36,634 nucleotides of DNA from Acidobacteriota bacterium (GTDB lineage Bacteria > Acidobacteriota > Terriglobia > Bryobacterales > Bryobacteraceae), in contig JACQZR010000059.1 in assembly GCA_016213775.1 (NCBI GenBank), forward strand, positions 1-36,634, written 5' to 3'. A model generated the notes under the pieces. It saw only the letters and a list, made by a program, of their open reading frames with translations. It made no database searches and was not told where the DNA came from. Shown piece by piece: positions 22,844-30,407 of the stretch. Each line of letters begins with the position of its first letter. Positions within the stretch are counted from its first letter, which is position 1. A program made the position numbers and the translations under genes.

Positions 22844-23662
22844 ATGAGCACGATTAAGGAAGTAGTCAAAGAGAAGTACGGGCAGGCCGCTTTGCGGGTA
22901 GTGTCCGGTAAGGGAAGCGTATGCTGCGAGAGCACCCCGTCTTCCTGTTGTTCCGGAGGTGACCCGATCACCTCCGATCTATACGATCAACTGCAGAAGG
23001 ACGAGCTGCCGGAAGCGGCGGTTCTGGCCTCGCTCGGTTGCGGTAATCCGACGGCTCTGGCGGAGCTGAAGCCTGGCGAGGTGGTGCTCGACCTGGGCAG
23101 CGGGGGTGGCATCGACGTACTGCTCTCGGCCAGGCGGGTTGCCCCCGGCGGGAAAGCTTACGGTCTGGACATGACGGACGAAATGCTCGCCCTGGCGCGC
23201 GAGAATCAGCGCAAATCGGGCGTCACCAACGTCGAGTTCCTGAAGGGCGAGATCGAACACATCCCGCTTCCCGACAACTCGGTGGACGTCATCATCTCCA
23301 ACTGCGTGATCAATCTCTCGGGCGATAAACAGAAGGTCCTGCGCGAGGCGTTTCGCGTTCTCAAACCCGGCGGCCGTTTTGCGGTATCGGATGTTGTGAC
23401 GCGTGGAGAAGTTCCTGCACAAATCCGCGAGAGCATTCTGCTGTGGGTTGGCTGCGTCGCAGGGGCGCTGGAAGAGAACGAGTACCGCGACAAGCTTGCC
23501 GCCGCCGGATTCACCGGCATCGGCCTCGAGCCAACGCGCATCTACCGCGCCGAGGATGCCAGTTCGTTTCTGAACGGCAAGGGGATTGATATCGCCGCGA
23601 TTGCTCCGTTGGTGGAGGGGAAGTTCATGAGTGCGTTCATACGCGCGCGAAAGCCGCAATGA
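22844..23662 (+). CDS. arsM: Arsenite S-adenosylmethionine methyltransferase
   Basis: The 272-residue protein is ArsM. It has the SAM motif [14 protein letters not shown] (about 81-94) and the three conserved arsenic-binding cysteines C66 (SLGCGNP), C154 (ISNCVINL) and C204 (WVGCVAGAL). The N-terminal extension carries two more Cys pairs (C27-C28, C35-C36). It methylates As(III) to mono- to trimethyl species, which are volatile or exported. It lies 11 bases after arsR, with GGAG about ten bases before its ATG. Confidence 0.95.
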   Translation: MSTIKEVVKEKYGQAALRVVSGKGSVCCESTPSSCCSGGDPITSDLYDQLQKDELPEAAVLASLGCGNPTALAELKPGEVVLDLGSGGGIDVLLSARRVAPGGKAYGLDMTDEMLALARENQRKSGVTNVEFLKGEIEHIPLPDNSVDVIISNCVINLSGDKQKVLREAFRVLKPGGRFAVSDVVTRGEVPAQIRESILLWVGCVAGALEENEYRDKLAAAGFTGIGLEPTRIYRAEDASSFLNGKGIDIAAIAPLVEGKFMSAFIRARKPQ

Positions 23663-23674
23663 GGAGCGACGGCC

Positions 23675-24763
23675 ATGGACCAAATCGGACGCAAGCTCTC
23701 CTTTCTCGACCGTTACCTCACCGTCTGGATCTTCACTGCCATGGTGTTGGGCGTGGCCGCCGGCTATGCCCTTCCCGGGCTCATCCAATTCATCACCAGT
23801 TTTCAGGCAGGCACCACTTCCATCCCCATCGCGGCCGGGCTGATCCTGATGATGTACCCGCCGCTGGCCAAGGTTCGTTATGAGGAGATGGGTGAAGTGT
23901 TCCGCAACCGCAAGGTGCTGCTCCTCTCGCTGCTGCAGAACTGGGTCATCGGACCTGTACTCATGTTCGCCCTCGCACTCATTTTCCTTCGCGACTATCC
24001 CGAGTACATGGCCGGATTGATCATGATCGGCCTGGCGCGATGCATTGCGATGGTGATCGTTTGGAACGAACTGGCCAAAGGCAATACGGAATACGCTGCC
24101 GGACTGGTGGCGTTCAACTCTGTTTTCCAGGTGTTGTTCTACTCGGTGTATGCATGGCTCTTTGTCACCGTGCTTCCGTCGTGGTTTGGCATGAAGGGAA
24201 CAGCCGTGGCGATCTCCATCGGGGACATCGCGCAAAGCGTATTTCTCTACCTCGGCGTACCATTCCTGGCGGGGATTGTGACACGGTTTTCGCTGTTGCG
24301 GGCACGGGGGCGCGTATGGTACGAAACGCGATTCATCCCGCGACTGAGCCCGCTGACGCTGATCGCACTGCTGTTCACGATTGTCGTGATGTTCTCGCTC
24401 AAGGGCGACTACATCATCCGGCTACCACTGGATGTGTTGCGCATCGCCGTGCCGCTGCTGATCTACTTCGTGGTGATGTTTCTGGTGTCCTTCTGTATGG
24501 GGCACAAACTGGGCGCCGATTATTCGAAGACGGCGACGCTGTCGTTCACCGCGGCGAGCAATAATTTCGAATTGGCGATCGCGGTGGCAGTGGCCGTGTT
24601 CGGCATTGGATCCGGAGCCGCATTCGCCGCTGTGATCGGCCCGCTGGTGGAAGTGCCGGCGCTGATTGCGCTGGTGAACGTGGCGCTGTATTTCCAACGG
24701 CGGTGGAAGTGGGCTGGAGAGGAGGGTGGCCATGCAACGGGTGCTCATCCTGTGCACGGGTAA
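23675..24763 (+). CDS. acr3: ACR3-family arsenite efflux permease
   Basis: The 362-residue protein has about ten hydrophobic helices and the ACR3 core [18 protein letters not shown], whose Cys is needed for transport, plus [14 protein letters not shown] in helix 9. It exports As(OH)3 from the cytoplasm using the proton gradient. It starts 12 bases after arsM with GGAG in the gap. The C-terminal end ([17 protein letters not shown]) overlaps the arsC start. Confidence 0.95.
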   Translation: MDQIGRKLSFLDRYLTVWIFTAMVLGVAAGYALPGLIQFITSFQAGTTSIPIAAGLILMMYPPLAKVRYEEMGEVFRNRKVLLLSLLQNWVIGPVLMFALALIFLRDYPEYMAGLIMIGLARCIAMVIVWNELAKGNTEYAAGLVAFNSVFQVLFYSVYAWLFVTVLPSWFGMKGTAVAISIGDIAQSVFLYLGVPFLAGIVTRFSLLRARGRVWYETRFIPRLSPLTLIALLFTIVVMFSLKGDYIIRLPLDVLRIAVPLLIYFVVMFLVSFCMGHKLGADYSKTATLSFTAASNNFELAIAVAVAVFGIGSGAAFAAVIGPLVEVPALIALVNVALYFQRRWKWAGEEGGHATGAHPVHG

Positions 24764-25148
24764 TTCGGCGCGTAGCCAGATGGCGGAGGGACTGCTGCGG
24801 CGCCTGGCCGGCGAGCGCTTTGACGTCCGCTCCGCGGGGACGAAACCAGGCTTCGTTCGCGCGGAGGCGATCGCTGTGATGAAAGAAATTGGTATCGACA
24901 TCTCCGCACATCGCTCCAAGCATGTGGACGAGTTCGCGGGGGACACTTTCGACTACGTGCTCACGGTCTGTGACAACGCCAACGAGAGCTGCCCTGTCTA
25001 TCCCGGACACACCACGCGGATTCATCGTAACTTCGAGGATCCGGCGGCGGTAGAGGGATCGGAAGAGGAGCGGCTGGCGGCCTTCCGGCGGGTGCGGGAC
25101 CAGATTCAGCGATACCTGGAGACTTTCCCGTCCGCGGATCGGCATTGA
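24732..25148 (+). CDS. arsC: Arsenate reductase, thioredoxin-coupled (LMW-PTPase fold)
   Basis: The 138-residue enzyme has the phosphatase loop CTGNSARS (C8) and a redox pair C80 and C87 in [14 protein letters not shown]. These match C10, C82 and C89 of the thioredoxin-linked ArsC family; the non-essential C15 is Ala here. It reduces As(V) to As(III), the substrate of ArsM and Acr3. The ATG at 24732 is preferred over GTG at 24726 because the GGAGAGGAGG stretch lies about eight bases upstream. It overlaps acr3 by 32 bases, so translation is coupled. It ends the operon. Confidence 0.93.
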   Translation: MQRVLILCTGNSARSQMAEGLLRRLAGERFDVRSAGTKPGFVRAEAIAVMKEIGIDISAHRSKHVDEFAGDTFDYVLTVCDNANESCPVYPGHTTRIHRNFEDPAAVEGSEEERLAAFRRVRDQIQRYLETFPSADRH

Positions 25149-25155
25149 CGCTGAG

Positions 25156-26085
25156 CTACTGATTGGTCGCGTGGTCAGTCCGGACGAGGGCGCTCTCGCG
25201 CAGTTTGGCGAGCTCGCGCCGTGCGACCTCAGACCAGCTACTGGCCGGATCGAGCTTCAGGTAGGACCGCCAGTGGCGGACGGCGCGCATCACCTGCCCG
25301 GTGCGCTGGCACAGCAAGGCGAGATTGTAGTGGGCATCCGCGTAGCTGGGGGCTGCCTTGATCGCCGCCTGATAATGCTGGAACGCCTTGCCCAGATCGC
25401 CGCGCTCATCGTAGAGGTTGGCGAGATTGAACTGCCCGAGTGCATAATCGGGTTCGATCTCCAATGCGCGCTTGTAGAAGCTCTCAGCGCGTTTCCATTG
25501 CTTGGCATGAAAGCAGATGGTTCCGAGATTGACGAGCGCGCCGACGCAGGACGGGTCGAGCTCAATCGCTCTCTCGTAGGCCGCTCCGGCCTCTTCGGGC
25601 GACATGCCGCCCTGCTCCAGATCGAGCCCGCGCTGGAACCACTGGATGGCATCGGCGGCACGCTTCTGTTCGCGCGATTGCTCGGCATCGGATTTGCGGT
25701 TGACGGGGAAGGAAACCAGACGGGTAATTTCCTGGCTGTCGAAGTTGAACAGAAACTGACCCGTGCCCGCCTCCATGCGCTGCCCGTCCACAAGCACACG
25801 CACTTCACCTTCTTCCAGGAGCACGGTGACTTGCATCAACGGATCGGTGACGTGATCGAGCTTATCGCGAATCTCGGCGAATACAGAGAGAATGCGCTTC
25901 GGCCCGAGGCCTGCCTGCTTCAATCGCAGGAGTGTCTGTAGCGCTTTCACGTCAGAAATCGCATAGGCATCCCTCGCGGGAAACAACCGCGCTCTCTCCC
26001 ATATTCGAAGCTGACGCTCCGAGACACCCGACAGGCGCATGATGCGGTCGCGCGTATAGGCGTCTTCCAACTGCTGTCGCAACAC
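25156..26085 (-). CDS. MerR-type HTH regulator fused to TPR repeats
   Basis: The 309-residue protein joins an N-terminal MerR-like HTH (YTRDRIMRLSGVSERQLRIW and then ERARLFP, residues 10-40) to a linker and, from about 155, at least three TPR units (YERAIELDPSCVGALVNLG, YKRALEIEPDYALGQFNLAN, YQAAIKAAPSYADAHYNLAL). TPRs bind protein partners, so this is probably a regulator whose activity depends on another protein. The GTG start at 26085 is required to keep the HTH whole. It converges on arsC with seven bases between, and is divergent from the aroE-like gene with only 14 bases between the two starts. Confidence 0.8.
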   Translation of the reverse strand: MLRQQLEDAYTRDRIMRLSGVSERQLRIWERARLFPARDAYAISDVKALQTLLRLKQAGLGPKRILSVFAEIRDKLDHVTDPLMQVTVLLEEGEVRVLVDGQRMEAGTGQFLFNFDSQEITRLVSFPVNRKSDAEQSREQKRAADAIQWFQRGLDLEQGGMSPEEAGAAYERAIELDPSCVGALVNLGTICFHAKQWKRAESFYKRALEIEPDYALGQFNLANLYDERGDLGKAFQHYQAAIKAAPSYADAHYNLALLCQRTGQVMRAVRHWRSYLKLDPASSWSEVARRELAKLRESALVRTDHATNQ

Positions 26086-26091
26086 GCAGGA

Positions 26092-26119
26092 ATTGTAGCA
26101 TGGAGGGTATGGGAATCAA
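26092..26119 (-). promoter_or_regulatory. Promoter of the MerR-TPR gene, inside the aroE-like gene
   Basis: On the minus strand TTGATT (26119-26114), a 16-base spacer and TACAAT (26097-26092) end six bases before the GTG, which suggests a leaderless transcript. The -35 box falls within the first codons of the divergent aroE-like gene, so the two genes cannot be regulated independently. Confidence 0.55.
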
Positions 26120-26969
26120 CTACCAGGCCGAACTCGTCGGCGTTCTTGGCCAGCCCGTGGCGGAGAATCCAACCGGAGTGATGCAGGAGGCAGGCTTCGC
26201 AGCGGCCGGATTGAACTGGCGTTACCTCACGATGGAGGTGCCGCCGGAGCGGCTGGAGGCGGCCATCGCAGGCGTGCGCGCCCTTGGGATGCGCGGCATC
26301 AACCTCACCATTCCGCACAAGGTGAACGTGATCCGTTTTCTGGATGGGCTTTCTGAGGAGGCCAGACTGATTGGCGCAGTGAACACGGTGCGCCGCGACG
26401 GGGAGCGGCTGATCGGCGAGAATACGGATGGCAAGGGATTCCTGCGCGGGCTTCGCCAGGACGCAGGCGTTGATCCCGACGGAAAACAGGTGGTGCTGCT
26501 CGGTGCGGGCGGGGCAGCCCGCGCGATTGCGATTGAACTGATTCTCGCCGGAAGCGCGAATCTGATTGTCGTGAACCGCGGGAAGGAACGCGGACAGACG
26601 CTGGTGACGCACTTGATGGACAAGACCGGAGCGGCGGTGACGTTGCAGCCCTGGGAGGGGACCTACATCGTTCCGTCGGACGCTGACATCCTCGTGAACG
26701 CGACGTCGATCGGGTTGTACCCCAACGGGAAAGCGTTGCCGGACATCAGCCTCGCCGCGGCCAGGAACGACCTCCTGGTTTGCGACGCGGTGTTCAACCC
26801 GGCAGTGACTGCGCTGCTGGCACTGGCCAAGGACCGCGGCATGCCCGTTCTGGACGGGCTCTCCATGCTTGTCTACCAGGGCGTCATCGGGTTTGAGATG
26901 TGGACTGGAGTGAAGGCTCCGGAAGCGGTGATGAAGCGAGCATTGGCGAGAGCACTTGCCGAATGTTAA
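26100..26969 (+). CDS. AroE-like shikimate/quinate dehydrogenase-family oxidoreductase
   Basis: The 289-residue protein has the AroE architecture: a catalytic Lys in NLTIPHKVN (K74), an Asp in GENTDGKGF (D110), a Rossmann motif LGAGGAARA, and a C-terminal DGLSMLVYQGVIGFEMWTG. The usual HSxSP loop that holds the shikimate carboxylate is VAENPTG (E22, N23, T25), so both conserved serines are lost. It could be the housekeeping shikimate dehydrogenase with an altered pocket, or a paralogue for another polyol acid. A NRGKER segment after beta-2 follows the NADP-preferring NRxxxR theme. It is divergent from the MerR-TPR gene, and no aromatic-pathway gene is adjacent. Confidence 0.8.
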   Translation: MEGMGINYQAELVGVLGQPVAENPTGVMQEAGFAAAGLNWRYLTMEVPPERLEAAIAGVRALGMRGINLTIPHKVNVIRFLDGLSEEARLIGAVNTVRRDGERLIGENTDGKGFLRGLRQDAGVDPDGKQVVLLGAGGAARAIAIELILAGSANLIVVNRGKERGQTLVTHLMDKTGAAVTLQPWEGTYIVPSDADILVNATSIGLYPNGKALPDISLAAARNDLLVCDAVFNPAVTALLALAKDRGMPVLDGLSMLVYQGVIGFEMWTGVKAPEAVMKRALARALAEC

Positions 26970-27041
26970 TCCGAAACAGGATTTCCGCCGGATGTTTTAT
27001 GATAGAAGGAGAATCTGTTCACTAGGAGTAACTGAATTCGA

Positions 27042-27422
27042 ATGGCTGTAAAGCGTAGTTCCGGACTGAAATCGAAGGCAGCGTCCGCGGCGGCCGCCGC
27101 GCCGGCCGTGGACACACCGGTGGAGACACCGGTAGTTGCCAAACCCTCCAAAGCCCGGTCCATCACATCACGGTCCACGTTGCCCAGGACCAGCAATACC
27201 GTGAAACACAAAGCTGCCATGGAAACAGAGTCGGCCGCTTCCGCCGCAGCCACATTGGCGCAGGCAGTAGCAACCGAACCGACATCCGCGCCACAGGAGG
27301 AGATCGCGCGCCTGGCCTACTTTTACTGGCAGGAGCGCGGGTGCCCGCATGGCGATTCAATGCAGGATTGGCTGCACGCCGAGCAGGAAGTTCTCACCAG
27401 ATATCAGGCGCAGTTGGTATAG
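27042..27422 (+). CDS. DUF2934 domain protein with Ala/Pro/Thr-rich N-terminus
   Basis: The 126-residue product has a low-complexity N-terminal half (about 10-85, with runs of Ala, Val, Pro, Thr and Lys) and a C-terminal DUF2934 segment, IARLAYFYWQERGCPHGDSM followed by QDWLHAEQEVL. The domain is common in soil bacteria and has no known function; the basic, Ala/Pro-rich arm could bind nucleic acid. A TATGAT hexamer at 26998-27003 and an AGGAG at about 27025-27029 give a normal promoter and leader. It converges on lexA with a hairpin between them. Confidence 0.75.
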   Translation: MAVKRSSGLKSKAASAAAAAPAVDTPVETPVVAKPSKARSITSRSTLPRTSNTVKHKAAMETESAASAAATLAQAVATEPTSAPQEEIARLAYFYWQERGCPHGDSMQDWLHAEQEVLTRYQAQLV

Positions 27423-27429
27423 AACTGGA

Positions 27430-27458
27430 GCGGGGCTACCGCATCTGGGCAGCCCCGC
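27430..27458. terminator. Bidirectional hairpin between DUF2934 gene and lexA
   Basis: GCGGGGCT (27430-27437) pairs with AGCCCCGC (27451-27458) around a 13-base loop, in the 48-base gap between two converging genes. T-runs are weak (AATTCT), so it may end transcription from either side only partly. Confidence 0.55.
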
Positions 27459-27470
27459 AATTCTGACGTT

Positions 27471-28112
27471 CTAATTCTTGTACTTCCGCAATACGGCGAG
27501 CAATTTCCCCTGAATCTCCAGGTCGGATAACGCCACCAGGATCGGCTGCATCGCGGCATTCGCGGGTTGCAGGCGAACCTGATCATCCCCTTCGCGATAG
27601 TAGCGTTTGAGGGTTGTCTCAGCCCCCTTCACCAGGGCCACCACAATATCCCCGTTGCGCACATCGGCATTGCGTTCTATCAGCACGTAGTCGCCGTCGC
27701 AGATGTGATCTTCAATCATCGACTCACCGCGGACCTGCAACGCGTACAGATCCTTGTCGGAAAGCAGTTCGGTGAAGTTCAACGATTCCTGAGTGGAGAA
27801 GGTTTCCACCGGTGCGCCCGCGGCGATCTTGCCCAGGATGTTGATCTCCAGTTGCGCCGCCAACGGTGCACCGTCGCGGTGGCGTTGAAACTCACGGAGG
27901 TAGGCGCTGGATAATTCCAGGGAACGGCTTTGGTTAAATCCGCGCCGCAGGTACTGCTTCGTCTCCAGCGTCTGGATGTGCTTGTGCACGGTGGCCAGGG
28001 AGGCCAAGGCCAATCCTTTTGCGATTTCTTCGTAGCTGGGGCAATAGCCTTGCTGTTGCACGAAGCCCGCAATGAAGTCGAGCACTTCTTTTTGTCGGCG
28101 AGTAAGAGCCAT
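27471..28112 (-). CDS. lexA: LexA repressor, SOS regulator
   Basis: The 213-residue protein has a winged-helix N-terminus (TRRQKEVLDFIAGFVQQQGY, then SLATVHKHIQTLE as recognition helix) and the S24 self-cleavage domain. The cleavage site is A98-G99 (KIAAGAPVE), the catalytic Ser is S131 (RGESMIED) and the Lys is K169 (TTLKRYY). It represses DNA-damage genes and cuts itself with RecA. No sequence near its promoter clearly matches the E. coli or Bacillus LexA box. The start at 28112 sits six bases after AATAAT. Confidence 0.95.
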   Translation of the reverse strand: MALTRRQKEVLDFIAGFVQQQGYCPSYEEIAKGLALASLATVHKHIQTLETKQYLRRGFNQSRSLELSSAYLREFQRHRDGAPLAAQLEINILGKIAAGAPVETFSTQESLNFTELLSDKDLYALQVRGESMIEDHICDGDYVLIERNADVRNGDIVVALVKGAETTLKRYYREGDDQVRLQPANAAMQPILVALSDLEIQGKLLAVLRKYKN

Positions 28113-28147
28113 GCTTCTATTATTGGCGAAGAAAAAGGGAACCGCAA
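28113..28147 (-). promoter_or_regulatory. lexA promoter, leaderless type
   Basis: On the minus strand TTGCGG (28147-28142), a 17-base spacer and AATAAT (28124-28119), then six bases to the ATG. The sequence AATAATAGAA before the ATG is the same as that before arsR, so both genes should be translated from leaderless mRNA. The LexA operator was not recognised. Confidence 0.5.
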
Positions 28148-28200
28148 GTACTATCTTCTCCCTTTCTGCGCCTTTCTTCGACGTGATACCCTATCACTGC

Positions 28201-28761
28201 ATGCAAATCGACCTCAACGGCAAGATTCTGCGCCTGATGCAGGATGACATCACGCGCCTGGCGGTGGACGCTATCTGCAATGCGGCGAATGCGATGCTGG
28301 CTGGGGGCGGAGGTGTCGATGGCGCCATCCACAACGCTGGCGGCCCTGCCATCATGGCGGAACTGAACGCCATCCGCACTCGCGACGGCGGCTGCTCGAC
28401 GGGGAGCGCTGTGGCGACTACGGCAGGGTTGCTCCCGGCGCGGTTCGTCTTCCATGCCGTGGGCCCCGTCTACAACGACGGCCAGCATGGCGAACCGCGC
28501 CTGTTGGCCTCATGCTATCGCACCTGTCTGCAACTGGCCGAGGAGAGGATGGTGAAACGGATCAGCTTTCCCTCGATCAGCACGGGAGTGTACGGTTATC
28601 CACTGGCCGACGCTGCGCCTATCGCTCTTCAGGCGGTTCGCGACCACCTCACCCAGGAGCGCTGCGTGGTGGAGGAAGTCACATTTGTCCTGTTTGACGA
28701 ACGCACGAGGCTTGCCTATGAACGGGCGCTGCGGGGGGAGGTGGCAGGCGGCTGGAAGTGA
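28201..28761 (+). CDS. Macrodomain protein (ADP-ribose / O-acetyl-ADP-ribose deacylase type)
   Basis: The 186-residue protein is a single macrodomain of the YmdB/MacroD kind: ITRLAVDAICNAANAMLAGG, then GGVDGAIHNAGGPAIM and FPSISTGVYGYPLADAAPIA. NAAN, the GGGGVDGAIH loop and STGVYGYP line the ADP-ribose pocket, with Asn and Asp positions of active hydrolases kept. It removes ADP-ribose or acetyl groups in the cytoplasm. The start at 28201 matches the domain boundary; longer readings from 28072 run into lexA. It is divergent from lexA and could share its damage response, but this is only positional. Confidence 0.87.
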   Translation: MQIDLNGKILRLMQDDITRLAVDAICNAANAMLAGGGGVDGAIHNAGGPAIMAELNAIRTRDGGCSTGSAVATTAGLLPARFVFHAVGPVYNDGQHGEPRLLASCYRTCLQLAEERMVKRISFPSISTGVYGYPLADAAPIALQAVRDHLTQERCVVEEVTFVLFDERTRLAYERALRGEVAGGWK

Positions 28762-28802
28762 TCAGAATCTGGCGCCGCACACTTAGCTGTCACTCGTTCG
28801 CG

Positions 28803-29192
28803 TCATGCAGGGGTGACGTCGGTATGGCTGAAATCGTTGCCGACGAAGAGGAGTGGCTCCCCTGCATAGACTGCTACGGCATAGGACATGCAGTCTCCGT
28901 AATTCAGGTTCGCCTTCGAGTTGAACCCGCGTCCGAAGCGCACGAATGCTTCGCCGGCCAGAGAATAGTGACTTTCCGTGAACTCGACGACAATCCCGCC
29001 GATCCGGCGCAGGTACGCTTCCAGGAGAACGCGCTGGTCCTTGCCGCTCAGGCGTGCGAGCACGATTGCCGTTTCCACCAGTGTAGGCGCACCCACCAGG
29101 ATGGAATCCGCTTTGTCAATTTTCTGTTCGAGCTTTTCGTAGCCGGGCTCCTGCTTGAAGATCGCAAGAAGGACTGAGGAATCCAGAACCAC
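28803..29192 (-). CDS. vapC: VapC-type PIN-domain toxin
   Basis: The 129-residue protein is a PIN nuclease. The acidic residues are in VVLDSSVLLAIF (Asp near 4), PTLVETAIVL (Glu near 42), and NLNYGDCMSYAVA with FVGNDFSHTDV (late Asps). It cleaves RNA (usually tRNA or rRNA) and is blocked by VapB. The start GTG at 29192 begins two bases after the vapB stop codon and gives a normal PIN N-terminus; an ATG at 29228 would overlap vapB by 35 bases. Confidence 0.85.
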   Translation of the reverse strand: MVLDSSVLLAIFKQEPGYEKLEQKIDKADSILVGAPTLVETAIVLARLSGKDQRVLLEAYLRRIGGIVVEFTESHYSLAGEAFVRFGRGFNSKANLNYGDCMSYAVAVYAGEPLLFVGNDFSHTDVTPA

Positions 29193-29193
29193 C

Positions 29194-29463
29194 TCAATAA
29201 CCTTCAGGGCCGAAGCCGAGGATTTCATCTTCTTCTGCGCGGCTCAAACCTCTTCCCAGGTGTTCGGGCGGAAGGGACGCACGAAAGTCCCGCAGGATGC
29301 TTGCCCCGCGCTGGCTTCGCGTTTGTGCCGCGGAACTCTCAATAAGTCTGTTTTTCCGCTCCAGTAAAGCCCTTCTAACAGCTTCTGTTTTGGACTCTTT
29401 GGCAAGGGCAGCCACTTCCACAGCGAGACTGTCGACTTCCGGGTTTTTCAGATTGAGTGCCAT
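29194..29463 (-). CDS. vapB: VapB-type antitoxin (Rv0623/PSK-like)
   Basis: The 89-residue protein begins ALNLKNPEVDSLAVEVAALA and then KESKTEAVRRALLERKNRL, the pattern of the VapB antitoxin family with an N-terminal ribbon-helix-helix. The C-terminal part (LPPEHLGRGLSRAEEDEILG) wraps the toxin. A GGAGAGG lies five bases before the ATG and a TAGAAT hexamer lies about 17 bases before it, giving a normal leader. The pair looks intact. Confidence 0.85.
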   Translation of the reverse strand: MALNLKNPEVDSLAVEVAALAKESKTEAVRRALLERKNRLIESSAAQTRSQRGASILRDFRASLPPEHLGRGLSRAEEDEILGFGPEGY

Positions 29464-29639
29464 TCCACCTCTCCACCAGGAATTCTACCATGACGCAATA
29501 GAACATGGCGTGGTCCCTCTTCTCTGTTGAGGCGATGGTAGCAAGCCCGCGACGCCACACGTGTGACCCATCGGCCACGCTGGCATCACGCTATCTTGTT
29601 GATCTCGCATGGCGGGGGCTGGCGTGCATGGCGTGTGGC
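29464..29639. promoter_or_regulatory. Divergent region between vapBC and tonB
   Basis: This 176-base gap holds the vapB leader (GGAGAGG and TAGAAT on the minus strand). Several ATGs here are in frame with the TonB gene, but they would add 45 residues with no membrane or domain sense, so the region is probably untranslated. No tonB promoter was identified. Confidence 0.35.
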
Positions 29640-30407
29640 ATGCGCATGAGAAGTTCGCAAACCCTGTCCGTGATGCTCCACACCGGAGCCGTGCTGGCGC
29701 TGATCCATCTGGGAGCCGTACAACAGTTACCGCTGGCGCTGAAACAGACGCCGCTCACCTGGAACTCGGTGAAGATCACTTACGAGATGCCGAAGGGAAA
29801 TTCGCGCGGCGGGGGCAGCGGCCACGACGTCACTCCGCCCTCCCGTGGGGAACTGCCGCGGGCGTCCGGACGCCAATTGATTCTGCCGACGACGCACGCG
29901 CCCGAGGAGATGCCGGCGCTGCCCGTGGAGCCGGCGATTCTTGGGGAGTCCACGGCGCTGCGATCGCCGGCGGTGATCGGCGATCCGCGCGGGATCCCCG
30001 GACCACCCTCGGACGGCATTGGCGGCAAGGGAGGCATCGGGAATCGAGGCGATGGCGGCGGGGTAGGCCCCAACAAGGGCCCGGGCACCGGCGACGGACC
30101 GGGCGGAAGTATCATCGGTGGGCCTCGCCCCGGCGGTGTGCTGCGTCCGCCGGCAGTGCTCTATCAGATCGAGCCCGAATTCTCGGAAGAAGCCCGCAAG
30201 GCGCGTGTGGAAGGTACGGTTGTTCTTGTGGTGGAAGTGGACGAGCAGGGCCGCGCGCAGAATATTCAACTGCGGCGGTCACTCGGGCTCGGCCTCGACG
30301 AACGGGCGATCGAAGCAGTGAAGAAATGGCGGTTCCGGCCGGCCACGCAAAACGGGAAGCCGGTCCGGCACCCGGCGCTGATCGAAGTCCACTTTCACTT
30401 GCTGTGA
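29640..30407 (+). CDS. TonB-family energy transducer
   Basis: The product of about 255 residues has a short basic start and one membrane segment (SVMLHTGAVLALIHLG, about 10-25). A long Gly/Pro-rich periplasmic linker follows (about 50-165, with GGKGGIGNRGDGGG and GPGTGDGPGG). The C-terminal TonB domain (about 175-255) has YPEF-like YQIEPEFSEEARKARVEGTV, LVVEVDEQGRAQNIQLRRSL and AIEAVKKWRFRPATQNGKPV. It links inner-membrane proton force to an outer-membrane receptor. ATG 29640 places the membrane segment at the N-terminus. No exbB or exbD is adjacent. The last 13 bases overlap the converging membrane-protein gene. Confidence 0.88.
   Translation: MRMRSSQTLSVMLHTGAVLALIHLGAVQQLPLALKQTPLTWNSVKITYEMPKGNSRGGGSGHDVTPPSRGELPRASGRQLILPTTHAPEEMPALPVEPAILGESTALRSPAVIGDPRGIPGPPSDGIGGKGGIGNRGDGGGVGPNKGPGTGDGPGGSIIGGPRPGGVLRPPAVLYQIEPEFSEEARKARVEGTVVLVVEVDEQGRAQNIQLRRSLGLGLDERAIEAVKKWRFRPATQNGKPVRHPALIEVHFHLL

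Noticed and set aside
22979-24235. 418-codon open frame opposite arsM and acr3
   Set aside because: It crosses two well-recognised genes, has His/Asp-rich composition and no domain.
28134-28160. LexA box near the lexA promoter
   Set aside because: GAACCGCAAGTACT partly resembles a Bacillus-type box (GAAC-N4-GTTC) but the second half-site is not there, and no CTGT-N8-ACAG occurs.
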